Origin: Nocardia sp. BMG111209
Lineage (GTDB): Bacteria > Actinomycetota > Actinomycetes > Mycobacteriales > Mycobacteriaceae
Assembly (NCBI RefSeq): GCF_000381925.1
Contig: NZ_KB907307.1
Location: 4,030,001 to 4,094,000 of the forward strand
DNA length: 64,000 nt
Direction of reading: 5' to 3'
Of this stretch, positions 43,886 to 51,624 are shown one piece after another (the stretch's first letter is position 1; every line of letters begins with the position of its first letter). Under the pieces are notes generated by a model that was given only the letters and a program-made list of their open reading frames with translations, was not told the DNA's origin and did not search any database. Made by a program: the position numbers and the translations under genes.

Positions 43886-44080
43886 GATGGCTCCTGTTCG
43901 TCGGTGTCTGCCCGACCTTAGGACCTCAACTATTGTTCGGGTCAAGTCGTGGGAGGTGAAGGTCGGGAACGGGATTTTCCGGGTCGCGGAGCCGGGTGAA
44001 TCGTGTTGCGGGGCAGGTTCACCGGGGTACGGGCACCGGGTGGGCCGGGGACGCGATAGGTTGTAGGCCCAGGTCGGAAG

Positions 44081-45724
44081 GTGCGAACTAGGAGTCGGCG
44101 GGTGTTGCGACGGGCCGCGGTGATTGTGGCGAGTGTGGTGACCGCTGTGGGAACCACGCAGTGGGCCTCGGCGGATCCGCTGGGGTGGCTGCCCGCGCCG
44201 GTGAACGCTTGCGGGGAGGCCGGATTGGATCCGGTGGCGCGCCGCGCGAATCCCGATGTGCCGCCGCCGGTTCCCGCCGCGCCGGAGGTGCCGACGCCGA
44301 CCGTGCATGTGCCGGTGCCGAAGGTGGTGCCGTTCTTCGTGCCGAAACAGCCGGATCGGACCCGGGTTTCGCCGGAGGCGCCGCTCGCCGATCCGTGTGT
44401 GAATCCGTGTCCGGAACTGGCGGGTGGGGTGGAGCGGACCTCGATTCCGATTCCGCCGGGGACGCCGGTGTGGCCGCAGGATTCGTCGCCGGCGGGTGAC
44501 CCGCGGCCGGCGCCGGTGGTGCCGCCGCCGCCCGCTCCGATTCCCGTTGCGCCGGGGCTGGTTCCGCGGGTGCGGATCGTGGAGGATCCGGAAACCATTC
44601 CGGTGCCGTTGAATCTGCTGGGGCCGGATGTGACCGGGCCGCGGCCGGGGCCGGTGCCGCCGGTGGTACATCCGCCGGTGCAGCCGGCGCCGGTGAGCCG
44701 GCCGGTGGCGGCGCCTCGGGTGCACGATGTCTTTCCGGTGACGCAGTTGACCGGGCCCGGATCGCAGAATCGGACCGACAGCCGGTGGCAGGTCGGCGGA
44801 ACCGATCTGGGGCTGATGTGGGAATCCGCGCCGGGGCAGGTGGCGGTGGCGTTCGGGGACACCTTCGGGCAGGGGTTCGAGGACGGCGGGCCCAGCGGAA
44901 CCGATTGGCGGAGCAACGTTCTCGCGTTCAGCTCGGATCATGATCTCGCGCACGGGATGTCGTTCGACAGCATGGTGTCGGACGGGCCCTGCCACGCCGC
45001 GGAGGTGCTCGAGAGCTACAAGGTGAACAACTTCGAGATGACCGTGATCCCGACCTCGGGGTTCGCGCTCGACGGGCGGCAGTATCTGAGTTACATGTCG
45101 GTGGCGCGATGGTCGAAGACTCCGGGGAAATGGTGGACTGCGTACGGGGGGCTCGCCTGGTCCGACGACGGTGGGCAGACCTGGGTCGAGGACCCGTATG
45201 CGCGGTGGGACAACATCTTCGGGCAGGGGCAGTTCCAGGTGGTGGCGATGGTGCCGCACGACGGGTACGTCTACATGTTCGGGACGCCGAACGGGCGGTT
45301 CGGGAATATCGCGCTGGCGCGGGTGCCGCAGGACGATGTGCTGAACAAGTCCGCGTATCAGTATTGGGCGGACGGGTTCTGGGGGCCCACGTTCCAGCCG
45401 CCGGGGCCGGACGGGTCCGGAATCGAATTGTCCGCGAGCCCTTTGCTTTCCGGGATCGCGGGTGAGCTCTCGGTGCGGTACGACACCGCGGCGGAGGTGT
45501 GGGAGATGACCTATCTCGACGAGTCCGAGAGCGTCATCGTGTTGCGGCGGTCGGCGACGCCGCAGGGGTTGTGGTCGGATCCGGCAGTGCTGTTGCACAC
45601 CGCCGACTATCCGTCGGGGTACGGGGGGTTCATTCATCCGTGGTCGACCGACCGTGATCTGTATTTCACCGTCTCGGAGTACGGACATTACAACGTGTAT
45701 CTGATGCACGCCGGGGTCGACTGA
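44081..45724 (+). CDS. Secreted DUF4185 protein with proline-rich stalk
   Basis: A 547-residue exported protein. Residues 1-32 form a Sec signal (basic RTRSRRVLRRAA, hydrophobic VIVASVVTAVG, cleavage near ASA). Residues about 35-215 are strongly Pro/Val-rich (VPTPTVHVPVPKVVPFFVPK and similar), a wall-spanning stalk. From about 215 the DUF4185 beta-propeller-like domain follows: WQVGGTDLGLMWES, VAFGDTFGQGFE, SYMSVARWSKTPGKWWTAYG, YVYMFGTPNGRFGNIAL and YPSGYGGFIHPWS. Related domains occur in mycobacterial cell-surface proteins, recently linked to arabinan or glycan cleavage in the propeller clan; activity here is not proven. GTG start at 44081 with GGAAG upstream. Confidence 0.87.
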   Translation: MRTRSRRVLRRAAVIVASVVTAVGTTQWASADPLGWLPAPVNACGEAGLDPVARRANPDVPPPVPAAPEVPTPTVHVPVPKVVPFFVPKQPDRTRVSPEAPLADPCVNPCPELAGGVERTSIPIPPGTPVWPQDSSPAGDPRPAPVVPPPPAPIPVAPGLVPRVRIVEDPETIPVPLNLLGPDVTGPRPGPVPPVVHPPVQPAPVSRPVAAPRVHDVFPVTQLTGPGSQNRTDSRWQVGGTDLGLMWESAPGQVAVAFGDTFGQGFEDGGPSGTDWRSNVLAFSSDHDLAHGMSFDSMVSDGPCHAAEVLESYKVNNFEMTVIPTSGFALDGRQYLSYMSVARWSKTPGKWWTAYGGLAWSDDGGQTWVEDPYARWDNIFGQGQFQVVAMVPHDGYVYMFGTPNGRFGNIALARVPQDDVLNKSAYQYWADGFWGPTFQPPGPDGSGIELSASPLLSGIAGELSVRYDTAAEVWEMTYLDESESVIVLRRSATPQGLWSDPAVLLHTADYPSGYGGFIHPWSTDRDLYFTVSEYGHYNVYLMHAGVD

Positions 45725-45785
45725 ATTCCGGACGGGTCTCCTATACTGCTGTTCGGATCGGCCCGGACGATCATGGGAGGCAACG

Positions 45786-46424
45786 ATGCCCGAGACAATC
45801 GCGGGAATCTCGATTCCCGATACCGAATTGGTACGAGCGGCCACCGCGTTGGTGCGCGAGGCGGTCGACGACACCCTCTTCGACCATTCCTGGCGGGTAT
45901 TCCTGTGGGGGTCGGTGAAAATGGCGGCGCGGGGCCTGGCGGTCGATCCCGAACTCGCCTGTGTGGGTGCGTTGTTCCACGATCTGGGGTTGAGCCGGGC
46001 CTATCGGACCACGGATCGGCGGTTCGAACTGGACGGGGCCGAGGCGGCCCGGACATTCCTGCTGGAACACGGTCGTTCCGAGGCCCAGGCGCGCGACGTG
46101 TGGCTGGCGATCGCGTTGCACACCACCCCGGAGGTGCCGTTGTATCTGGCGCCGGAGGTCGCGGTGGTGACCCTGGGGGTGGAGGCCGACGTCCTCGGAT
46201 TCGATCTCGGCGAGATCACCGGGGAACAACGCGCCGAGGTGCTCACGGCGCATCCGCGACCGGATTTCAAGAATCGCATCCTGAACGCGTTCTACGACGG
46301 TATGGCCGATCGTCCGGACACCACGTTCGGGACCATGAACGACGATGTGCTGGCGTATTTCGACCCGTCCTTCCACCGGAAGAATTTCGTCGATCTCATC
46401 CGGGACAATTCCTGGCCGGAATGA
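45786..46424 (+). CDS. HD-domain hydrolase
   Basis: A 212-residue metal-dependent HD-fold protein. The first His is in DDTLFDHSWRVFLWG, the HD pair in GALFHDLGLSRAY, and a later Asp-containing helix ends at LDGAEAARTFLLEHG. IALHTTPEVP supplies a further conserved His. The arrangement is like the cyanamide-hydratase-like/DUF-type HD proteins of actinomycetes and not the GTPase-like dGTPases. Substrate unknown. GGGAGG precedes the ATG at 45786 by about six bases. Its stop abuts the stop of the converging TetR gene with no gap. Confidence 0.87.
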   Translation: MPETIAGISIPDTELVRAATALVREAVDDTLFDHSWRVFLWGSVKMAARGLAVDPELACVGALFHDLGLSRAYRTTDRRFELDGAEAARTFLLEHGRSEAQARDVWLAIALHTTPEVPLYLAPEVAVVTLGVEADVLGFDLGEITGEQRAEVLTAHPRPDFKNRILNAFYDGMADRPDTTFGTMNDDVLAYFDPSFHRKNFVDLIRDNSWPE

Positions 46425-46976
46425 TCACGGCGCGAGAACGCGCACCACGGCCCGGAATTCGGCGAAGGCCGCCGCGCCGTCGTCGCCGGTGAGCGCGGTG
46501 ACGAACAGGCCGCGGGCCGCCCACACCAGGGCCACGGCACGCGCGCGGGCCTCCTCGGCGGGCAGGCCCGAGCGCTCGCCGAGGGTGGTGACCAGGGTGG
46601 TCCAGTCCTCCAGCGATTCGAGGAATTCGCCGTAGGCGGCCGGGTCCTGCACGGCCAGGCCGAGGACGTAGAAGAAGGCGGCGATGCGGGGGCGATGCGC
46701 GGGATCGAGGTAGAGACGTTCCAGCATGCGCAGCGCGTCGTCGTAGTCGTCCCGGGTGGCCAGGGCGCGCAGGGTGCGTTGTTCGTGGCGGCGTAGTTCG
46801 CTGAGCAGGGCGGCGAGAAAGCCGTCGCGGGAACCGAAGTGGTGGATCAGCATCCGGTGGCTGGTGCCGAGGTGTTCCGCGAGTTTGCGCAGGGTCAGAT
46901 CGCTGAGCCGGCCGCGTTCGGCCAGCAGTTGTTCGCCGCGGCGCAGCAGGCGGGCGCGGGGGGTGTCCTCACTCAT
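46425..46976 (-). CDS. TetR-family regulator
   Basis: A 183-residue regulator with N-terminal domain RLLRRGEQLLAERGRLSDLT, LRKLAEHLGTSHRMLIHHFG and SRDGFLAALLSE (about residues 9-60). The C-terminal domain (AYGEFLESLEDWTTLV, LVWAARGLFVTALTG) has no assigned ligand. It starts inside the end of the upstream M20 gene (8-base overlap), so the two are co-transcribed. It may control that amidohydrolase, whose promoter would lie near 48229-48356. Confidence 0.9.
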   Translation of the reverse strand: MSEDTPRARLLRRGEQLLAERGRLSDLTLRKLAEHLGTSHRMLIHHFGSRDGFLAALLSELRRHEQRTLRALATRDDYDDALRMLERLYLDPAHRPRIAAFFYVLGLAVQDPAAYGEFLESLEDWTTLVTTLGERSGLPAEEARARAVALVWAARGLFVTALTGDDGAAAFAEFRAVVRVLAP

Positions 46977-48228
46977 CGCCGGCGCGGCCGAGCCAGAGAC
47001 CGGCGGCGACGACCAGGGTTTCGATGCCGGTGCTCAGGGTCGGCTCGATGACCGGCGCGAAATGTGGTGAGTGGTTGGCCGGGAGCGAGTCGAATCGGCC
47101 GTCCTGCAGGGCCGCCATGACGGTGTCGGTATCCAGTCCGCCCCAGAACCAGAACACCGTCGGCACCTTCGCGGCCTCGCCGAAGACGCCGACGTCCTCG
47201 CTGGCGGTGATCGTCGGCAGCGACAGCAGGCGGTGCGCGCCGAAATGCTCGGTGAAGGCGGCCACGGTCCGCGCGGTCGCGTCCGGATCACTGACCAGGA
47301 TCGGGGCGGCGTTGGTCCATTCCAGGTCCGGGGGCTGCGGGGCCGCACTGGCGTCGGATTCGGCGCGGACGATGCGCTCCACCGAGGATCGGACCAGGGT
47401 GCGGGCCGCCGGGGAATAGGTGCGGATGTTGATCCCGAGTTCCGCGGTGTCGGGGATGACATTGTCCTTCGTCCCGGCCTGCAGGCGGCCGACGGTGACC
47501 ACCGCGGTCTCGGCGGGCGCGACCTCGCGGGCGACGATGCCCTGCAGGCGGGTCACCACGTTGGCGGCCATCAGGACCGGATCCACCCCGGCCTCGGGGC
47601 GGGAGCCGTGGCCGCCGCGGCCGTGCAGCACCACGTTCACCGTGTCCGACGCGGCCATGATCGAACCGCTGGCGTGGCCGATCATCCCGGCCGGCAGCGG
47701 GCCCACGTGCTGGCCGAGCACGATATCGGGCCTCGGGAAGCGCTCGAACAGGCCGTCGCCGACCATGTCCCGGGCGCCGCGGGCGAGTTCCTCGGCGGGC
47801 TGGAAGACCAGCAGCAGGGTGCCGGACCAGGCCGAGCGCCGATCCGCGAGCACGGCGGCGGCGCCGAGCAGGCAGGTGGTGTGCATATCGTGGCCGCAGG
47901 CGTGCATGACCGGGACCTCGTGGCCCTGTTCGTCGGTGACCCGCACGGTGCTCGCGTACGGCAGGCCGGTCTTCTCCTCGACGGGCAGCGCGTCGATATC
48001 CGCGCGCAGCATCACCACCGGGCCGTCGCCGTTGTGCAGCAGGCCGACCACGCCGGTGCCGCCGACCCGCTCGGTCACCTCGTAGCCGAGTCCGCGCAGC
48101 CGATCCGCGACGAGGCCGGCGGTGCGCTGTTCGTGCAGTGAGAGTTCCGGATGCCGATGCAGGTCACGATAGAAATCGGCGAGACCGGCGCTGAGCTCGG
48201 CGATGCCCGCCACGGTGATCTCCGGCAT
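46969..48228 (-). CDS. M20-family amidohydrolase (hippurate hydrolase type)
   Basis: A 419-residue metallo-amidohydrolase. Metal ligands are in VMLRADIDALPVEE, HACGHDMHTTCLLG and VFQPAEELARGARDM; the last contains the catalytic Glu. The lid domain carries GRGGHGSRPEAGVDPV, a GHG motif of the family. The C-terminal His is in LPANHSPHFAP. Relatives cleave N-acyl or N-aroyl amino acids, and AbgB-like enzymes cleave p-aminobenzoyl-glutamate. No transporter is attached to hint at a substrate. It is followed by an overlapping TetR gene and preceded by a divergent methyltransferase, 128 bp away. Confidence 0.92.
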   Translation of the reverse strand: MPEITVAGIAELSAGLADFYRDLHRHPELSLHEQRTAGLVADRLRGLGYEVTERVGGTGVVGLLHNGDGPVVMLRADIDALPVEEKTGLPYASTVRVTDEQGHEVPVMHACGHDMHTTCLLGAAAVLADRRSAWSGTLLLVFQPAEELARGARDMVGDGLFERFPRPDIVLGQHVGPLPAGMIGHASGSIMAASDTVNVVLHGRGGHGSRPEAGVDPVLMAANVVTRLQGIVAREVAPAETAVVTVGRLQAGTKDNVIPDTAELGINIRTYSPAARTLVRSSVERIVRAESDASAAPQPPDLEWTNAAPILVSDPDATARTVAAFTEHFGAHRLLSLPTITASEDVGVFGEAAKVPTVFWFWGGLDTDTVMAALQDGRFDSLPANHSPHFAPVIEPTLSTGIETLVVAAGLWLGRAGDE

Positions 48229-48356
48229 GGACGTTCCTCACTCTCGGCGGCGCTGGCGTACCAATGGTACATATCGGCGGGCCGGAAACAAGGCGCGCGC
48301 ACCCACACCGATGCCAGGATGAGACGACCCGACCGCCTCCCGGAAGGAGTGCGCAC

Positions 48357-48986
48357 GTGCCGATCCCCGAACGGCCACCGACCAGCCACGAACGTATGTC
48401 CGGCCGCCCCTGGGACGATTCCTACCGCGACGGCCCGGCGCCCTGGGACGTCGGCGCACCGCAACCGGCGGTGGTACGGACCGCGGCCGCGGGCGGATTC
48501 ACCGGATCGGTGCTCGACGCGGGCTGCGGCAGCGGTGACAACACCCTGCACATCGCGGCGACCGGCGTACCGGTCCTGGGTGTCGATGTGGCCGAGACCG
48601 CGCTGGCGCTCGCCCGGGAGAAGGCCGCCGCCCGCGGCCTCGCGGCCGAATTCGCGACCGCCGACGCACTGCATCTGGATCGGCTGCACCGCGATTTCGA
48701 CACCGTCCTGGACTGCGGGCTGTTCCACACCTTCGACGCCACCGAGCGGCCGGTCTATCTGGCGAGCCTGGCATCGGTGATCCGGCCGGGCGGCACCCTG
48801 TATCTGTTGTGCCTCAGCGATATCGGGCCGGAGCTCGGACCGCATCCGGTGACCCGCGCCGAGCTGACGGCGGCCTTCTCCCCCGCGGCCGGCTGGCGAA
48901 TCGTTGCGCTGGAACAGGATCGGATCCGCACCAATTTCCACGAACACGGCGCCTCGGCCTGGTTCGCGACGATCAACCGGCCCTGA
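48357..48986 (+). CDS. Class I SAM-dependent methyltransferase
   Basis: A 209-residue Rossmann-fold methyltransferase. Motif I is SVLDAGCGSGDNTLHIAATG (about residues 52-71), with an acidic motif II VLGVDVAETAL. Post-motif FDTVLDCGLFHTFD and RPGGTLYLLCLSD complete the family pattern. The N-terminal PWDDSYRDGPAPWDVGAPQP is characteristic of the thiopurine- and tellurite-related subgroup, in which 'PWD.G.PQP' binds SAM. The GTG at 48357 has GGAAGGAG eight bases before it. Substrate unknown. Its last 14 bases overlap the end of the converging gene. Confidence 0.9.
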   Translation: MPIPERPPTSHERMSGRPWDDSYRDGPAPWDVGAPQPAVVRTAAAGGFTGSVLDAGCGSGDNTLHIAATGVPVLGVDVAETALALAREKAAARGLAAEFATADALHLDRLHRDFDTVLDCGLFHTFDATERPVYLASLASVIRPGGTLYLLCLSDIGPELGPHPVTRAELTAAFSPAAGWRIVALEQDRIRTNFHEHGASAWFATINRP

Positions 48987-49959
48987 CCGCTGTGCGCAGT
49001 TCGTCCCGCCGGATCGGCGATACCCCGCCGGCACCGGCAAATTCGTGTACGGCCGCCTCCATCGCCGACAGCATGCGCGGCGACAGGCCGCACACACCGG
49101 CCGCCCGCATGCGCCGATAGGCCTCGGCCGCACCGATTCTCGCGAGATCGTCGAGCGAATGCACATCGGCGGTGGCCAGCCATTCGGCGGCGTGGCGGCC
49201 CAGCCGGTACCGCCCGTCGGCGAACACCCGCACGCGCAGATACGCCCGGCCGCTCACCACATCGGCGCGATCCCACACCGCGGCCCGGAGATCGCCGGGA
49301 TCGGCCGGGGCACAACCGGTGTCGAGCACCTGCCCGCGCGCGGTCCGGGCCTCGCCGAGCATGCCGTGGAAGCGGCGGAAGATCTGGATCTCACCGGAGT
49401 GGCCGCCCGACCACGGCCCGAGATAGACGTGATCGGAGCCGTACCGCCGCGGATCCAGTCGCGCCGTGCCCAGGGCCCAGTCGCGGCATTCGGCGGGTGT
49501 CGCGGGCGCGAGGACGATCGCGCCGCCGAGTCGTTGCACCCCACCGCGTTCCGGCTGCCACCCGGGTGCGTATTCGCCGTGCGCCAGGCCGAAGGTGTGC
49601 CAGCGCACCGTCCCGTCGGGGCGGGTGTGCAGCGGCAGGCGCCGGACCAGGTCCGCGGCCGCGGACCGGTCGAGGGTGGTGCACCAGCCGGGCGCCAGCA
49701 CGATCGGATCCGCCGGATCGGCGTCGAACGGGGTCGGCACCAGGAACGGCCGGTCGATGACCACGACGGTGCCGGGCCGCGCCTGATACGACAGGCCCCA
49801 GAGCAGATGGGCCAGCAGCCGGGCGCCGTGCGGATCGGAGAGCACATGCCAGGTCTCGTGGAAACGGTTGGTGCTGAACCGGACCCGGGTACCGGGACGC
49901 AACGAGACGACGGTGTGGGGCCGTCCGCCCAACCGCATCGTCCGCCGGTGCAGCTTCAT
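48973..49959 (-). CDS. Conserved hypothetical protein
   Basis: A 328-residue protein with no recognised domain, from the ATG at 49959. It contains FSTNRFHETWHVLSDPHGAR, TVVVIDRPFLVPTPFDAD and FGLAHGEYAPGWQPERGG. Further on are HVYLGPWSGGHSGEIQIFRR and YLRVRVFADGRYRLGRHAAE. The C-terminal end has a helix-hairpin-helix-like LDDLARIGAAEAYRRM RAAGVCGLS, resembling the TfoX C-terminal domain ('A..AY..L...G......LL.AL.AAL'). That similarity is suggestive only. No signal peptide or membrane segment. It is single-gene, read leftward, diverging from the GNAT gene. Confidence 0.75.
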   Translation of the reverse strand: MKLHRRTMRLGGRPHTVVSLRPGTRVRFSTNRFHETWHVLSDPHGARLLAHLLWGLSYQARPGTVVVIDRPFLVPTPFDADPADPIVLAPGWCTTLDRSAAADLVRRLPLHTRPDGTVRWHTFGLAHGEYAPGWQPERGGVQRLGGAIVLAPATPAECRDWALGTARLDPRRYGSDHVYLGPWSGGHSGEIQIFRRFHGMLGEARTARGQVLDTGCAPADPGDLRAAVWDRADVVSGRAYLRVRVFADGRYRLGRHAAEWLATADVHSLDDLARIGAAEAYRRMRAAGVCGLSPRMLSAMEAAVHEFAGAGGVSPIRRDELRTAVRAG

Positions 49960-50147
49960 CCCGTCGCCGGCCGTGCGAGTTGCCGTGGGGCGCTGCGTCT
50001 TTCCGTGTACACCAGTCATCGCTCACCATGACGCCACAACCTCGGGCCGTGGTGCAATCGAATTTCGATTGCGTTGAGCACAACCGGTGCCCGCGATCGT
50101 GCGTCTCGCTAACGTGTTTCGTCGGACATCGTCGCAGAGGAGTGCCC

Positions 50148-50924
50148 GTGACCGCCGAGACCTTCGACCTCGACGCCGCCGAACTCGGCACCGCCGGACA
50201 TCCTTTGGACGATCCCGTCCGGGAATCGCTGCGCGGCGTACATCATCGGTTCGCCCACTGGGTGGGCCGCGTCGGCCGCTACGATCCGGCGGTCGCGCGG
50301 TTCGTCGGTCATCCGCCGGTCCTCGACGAACGGGACTGGGCGGATCTGGCCGAACTGCTCGGCCCGGGTGGCGGTACCGGGTTGCGCGGTGACGGCCATG
50401 TGCCGCCGCCGGATTGGACGGTGGTGCGCGAGATGGCCTCGGTGCAGATGGAGGGCAGCGGGCTGCGGGTCGCGCCGGATCCGGCGGCCGAGGTGCTCAC
50501 CGCGGCCGACATACCCGAGATCCTCGAGCTCATCGCCCGCACCGAACCCGGCCCATTTCTGCCGCGCACCATCGAGATGGGCACCTATCTGGGCCTGCGG
50601 GTGGACGGCCGGCTGGTGGCGATGGCCGGGGAGCGGCTGCATCCGCGTGGCTGGACCGAGATCAGCGCGGTCTGCACCGATGCCGGATTCCGGGGCCACG
50701 GCCTGGCCTCCCGGCTGGTCCGCGCGGTCGGCGCGGTGATCCGCGAGCGCGGCGAGACGCCCTTCCTGCACGCGGTCGCGCACAACACGACCGCGATCAG
50801 CCTCTACGAGACCCTGGGTTTCACTCTGCGGAAGCGCTCGAAGCTGACGTTCGTGCAGGTCCCGGACCCTCGACCCGATAACCGTCGAACAGCGGGCCCC
50901 CGACCAGCTCCAGCACCTCGCTGA
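50148..50924 (+). CDS. GNAT-family N-acetyltransferase
   Basis: A 258-residue acetyltransferase from the GTG at 50148 (AGAGGAG upstream). The catalytic GNAT fold occupies about residues 120-240: motif A reads DAGFRGHGLASRLVRAV, with R-x-x-G-x-G/A for acetyl-CoA. HAVAHNTTAISLYETLGF is motif B. The FR47-like subgroup typically acetylates small amines. The N-terminal about 110 residues are a less conserved extension with DWTVVREMASVQMEG. The terminal about 25 residues are Pro/Arg-rich and lie over the end of the converging nucleotidyltransferase gene (104 bases shared). Confidence 0.88.
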   Translation: MTAETFDLDAAELGTAGHPLDDPVRESLRGVHHRFAHWVGRVGRYDPAVARFVGHPPVLDERDWADLAELLGPGGGTGLRGDGHVPPPDWTVVREMASVQMEGSGLRVAPDPAAEVLTAADIPEILELIARTEPGPFLPRTIEMGTYLGLRVDGRLVAMAGERLHPRGWTEISAVCTDAGFRGHGLASRLVRAVGAVIRERGETPFLHAVAHNTTAISLYETLGFTLRKRSKLTFVQVPDPRPDNRRTAGPRPAPAPR

Positions 50925-51579
50925 CCACGGCGATCAGCGGTTCCACCGCACCCTCGGCGACCGTACGCACCGCGCGGGCGAGGGTCTCGGCGTAGTCGGT
51001 GCCCGCCTGCTGGTCGTAGGTGACGGCCTCGCGGTGCAGCCATTTGCCCGCGCCGAGCCAGCGGCCGTGCCCGGCGAGCAGCAGTTCCAGGGTGGCGCGC
51101 CAGAGCTCCGTGGCCACCAGCAGTTGTTCGGATTCGGGACCGCCGCCGGACAGATCGTCGAGCAGCGTGCCCACCCGATACCGCATATCGGCCAGCCGCT
51201 CCTCGGGCAGCGGATCGGGACCGGCCTCGAGTTCGGTCAGGCAGGCGTCCTGCAGCCGGGCCGCGCTGCCGTCCCGATCGACGAGAATCGTTGCGGCGCC
51301 GATCAATCGGCGCGTGGTGGGCTTACCCGACCGGCGCTCGGTGGCGCAGAACCAGTGGATCGACTCCTCGGTCTGCACGAACAACTCCACCGGCCAGCCG
51401 CCGTAGAACACCGACTCACGGTACGGCGCGGGCGCTCCCGCCAGCAGCACGGTGATGTCGAGGTCGGAGGTCACCGTGCCGGTGCCGTCCGCGGCGCTGC
51501 CACCCAGCCAGGCCGCACGGGCCTCGGGGAACCGGTGTGAGACAAGCCGATAAGCGATCTTCCGGACATCGAGTTCCAC
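50821..51579 (-). CDS. Nucleotidyltransferase-domain protein (MNT/ANT-like)
   Basis: A 252-residue protein of the polymerase-beta nucleotidyltransferase fold. The catalytic block AAWLGGSAADGTGTVTSDLD, followed by ITVLL, shows the G-S and D-x-D motifs near residues 24-45. The later helices (TELWRATLELLLAGHGRWLG and KWLHREAVTYDQ) resemble the C-terminal helical domain of aminoglycoside adenylyltransferase-like and KNTase-like proteins. Substrate is not evident. Its C-terminal about 34 codons overlap the GNAT gene end in antisense. It is separated from the acyltransferase gene, on the same strand, by 45 bp. Confidence 0.85.
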   Translation of the reverse strand: MELDVRKIAYRLVSHRFPEARAAWLGGSAADGTGTVTSDLDITVLLAGAPAPYRESVFYGGWPVELFVQTEESIHWFCATERRSGKPTTRRLIGAATILVDRDGSAARLQDACLTELEAGPDPLPEERLADMRYRVGTLLDDLSGGGPESEQLLVATELWRATLELLLAGHGRWLGAGKWLHREAVTYDQQAGTDYAETLARAVRTVAEGAVEPLIAVVSEVLELVGGPLFDGYRVEGPGPARTSASSASAE

Positions 51580-51624
51580 GCCCGTGATGGTGCCATGCGG
51601 ACCCCGGCCGCGAACAATCGGCCG

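Noticed and set aside
43886..45874. Minus-strand extension upstream of the SnoaL-like gene
   Set aside because: His/Pro/Arg-rich complement of the DUF4185 gene; the real protein begins at ATG 43885 after AGGAG.
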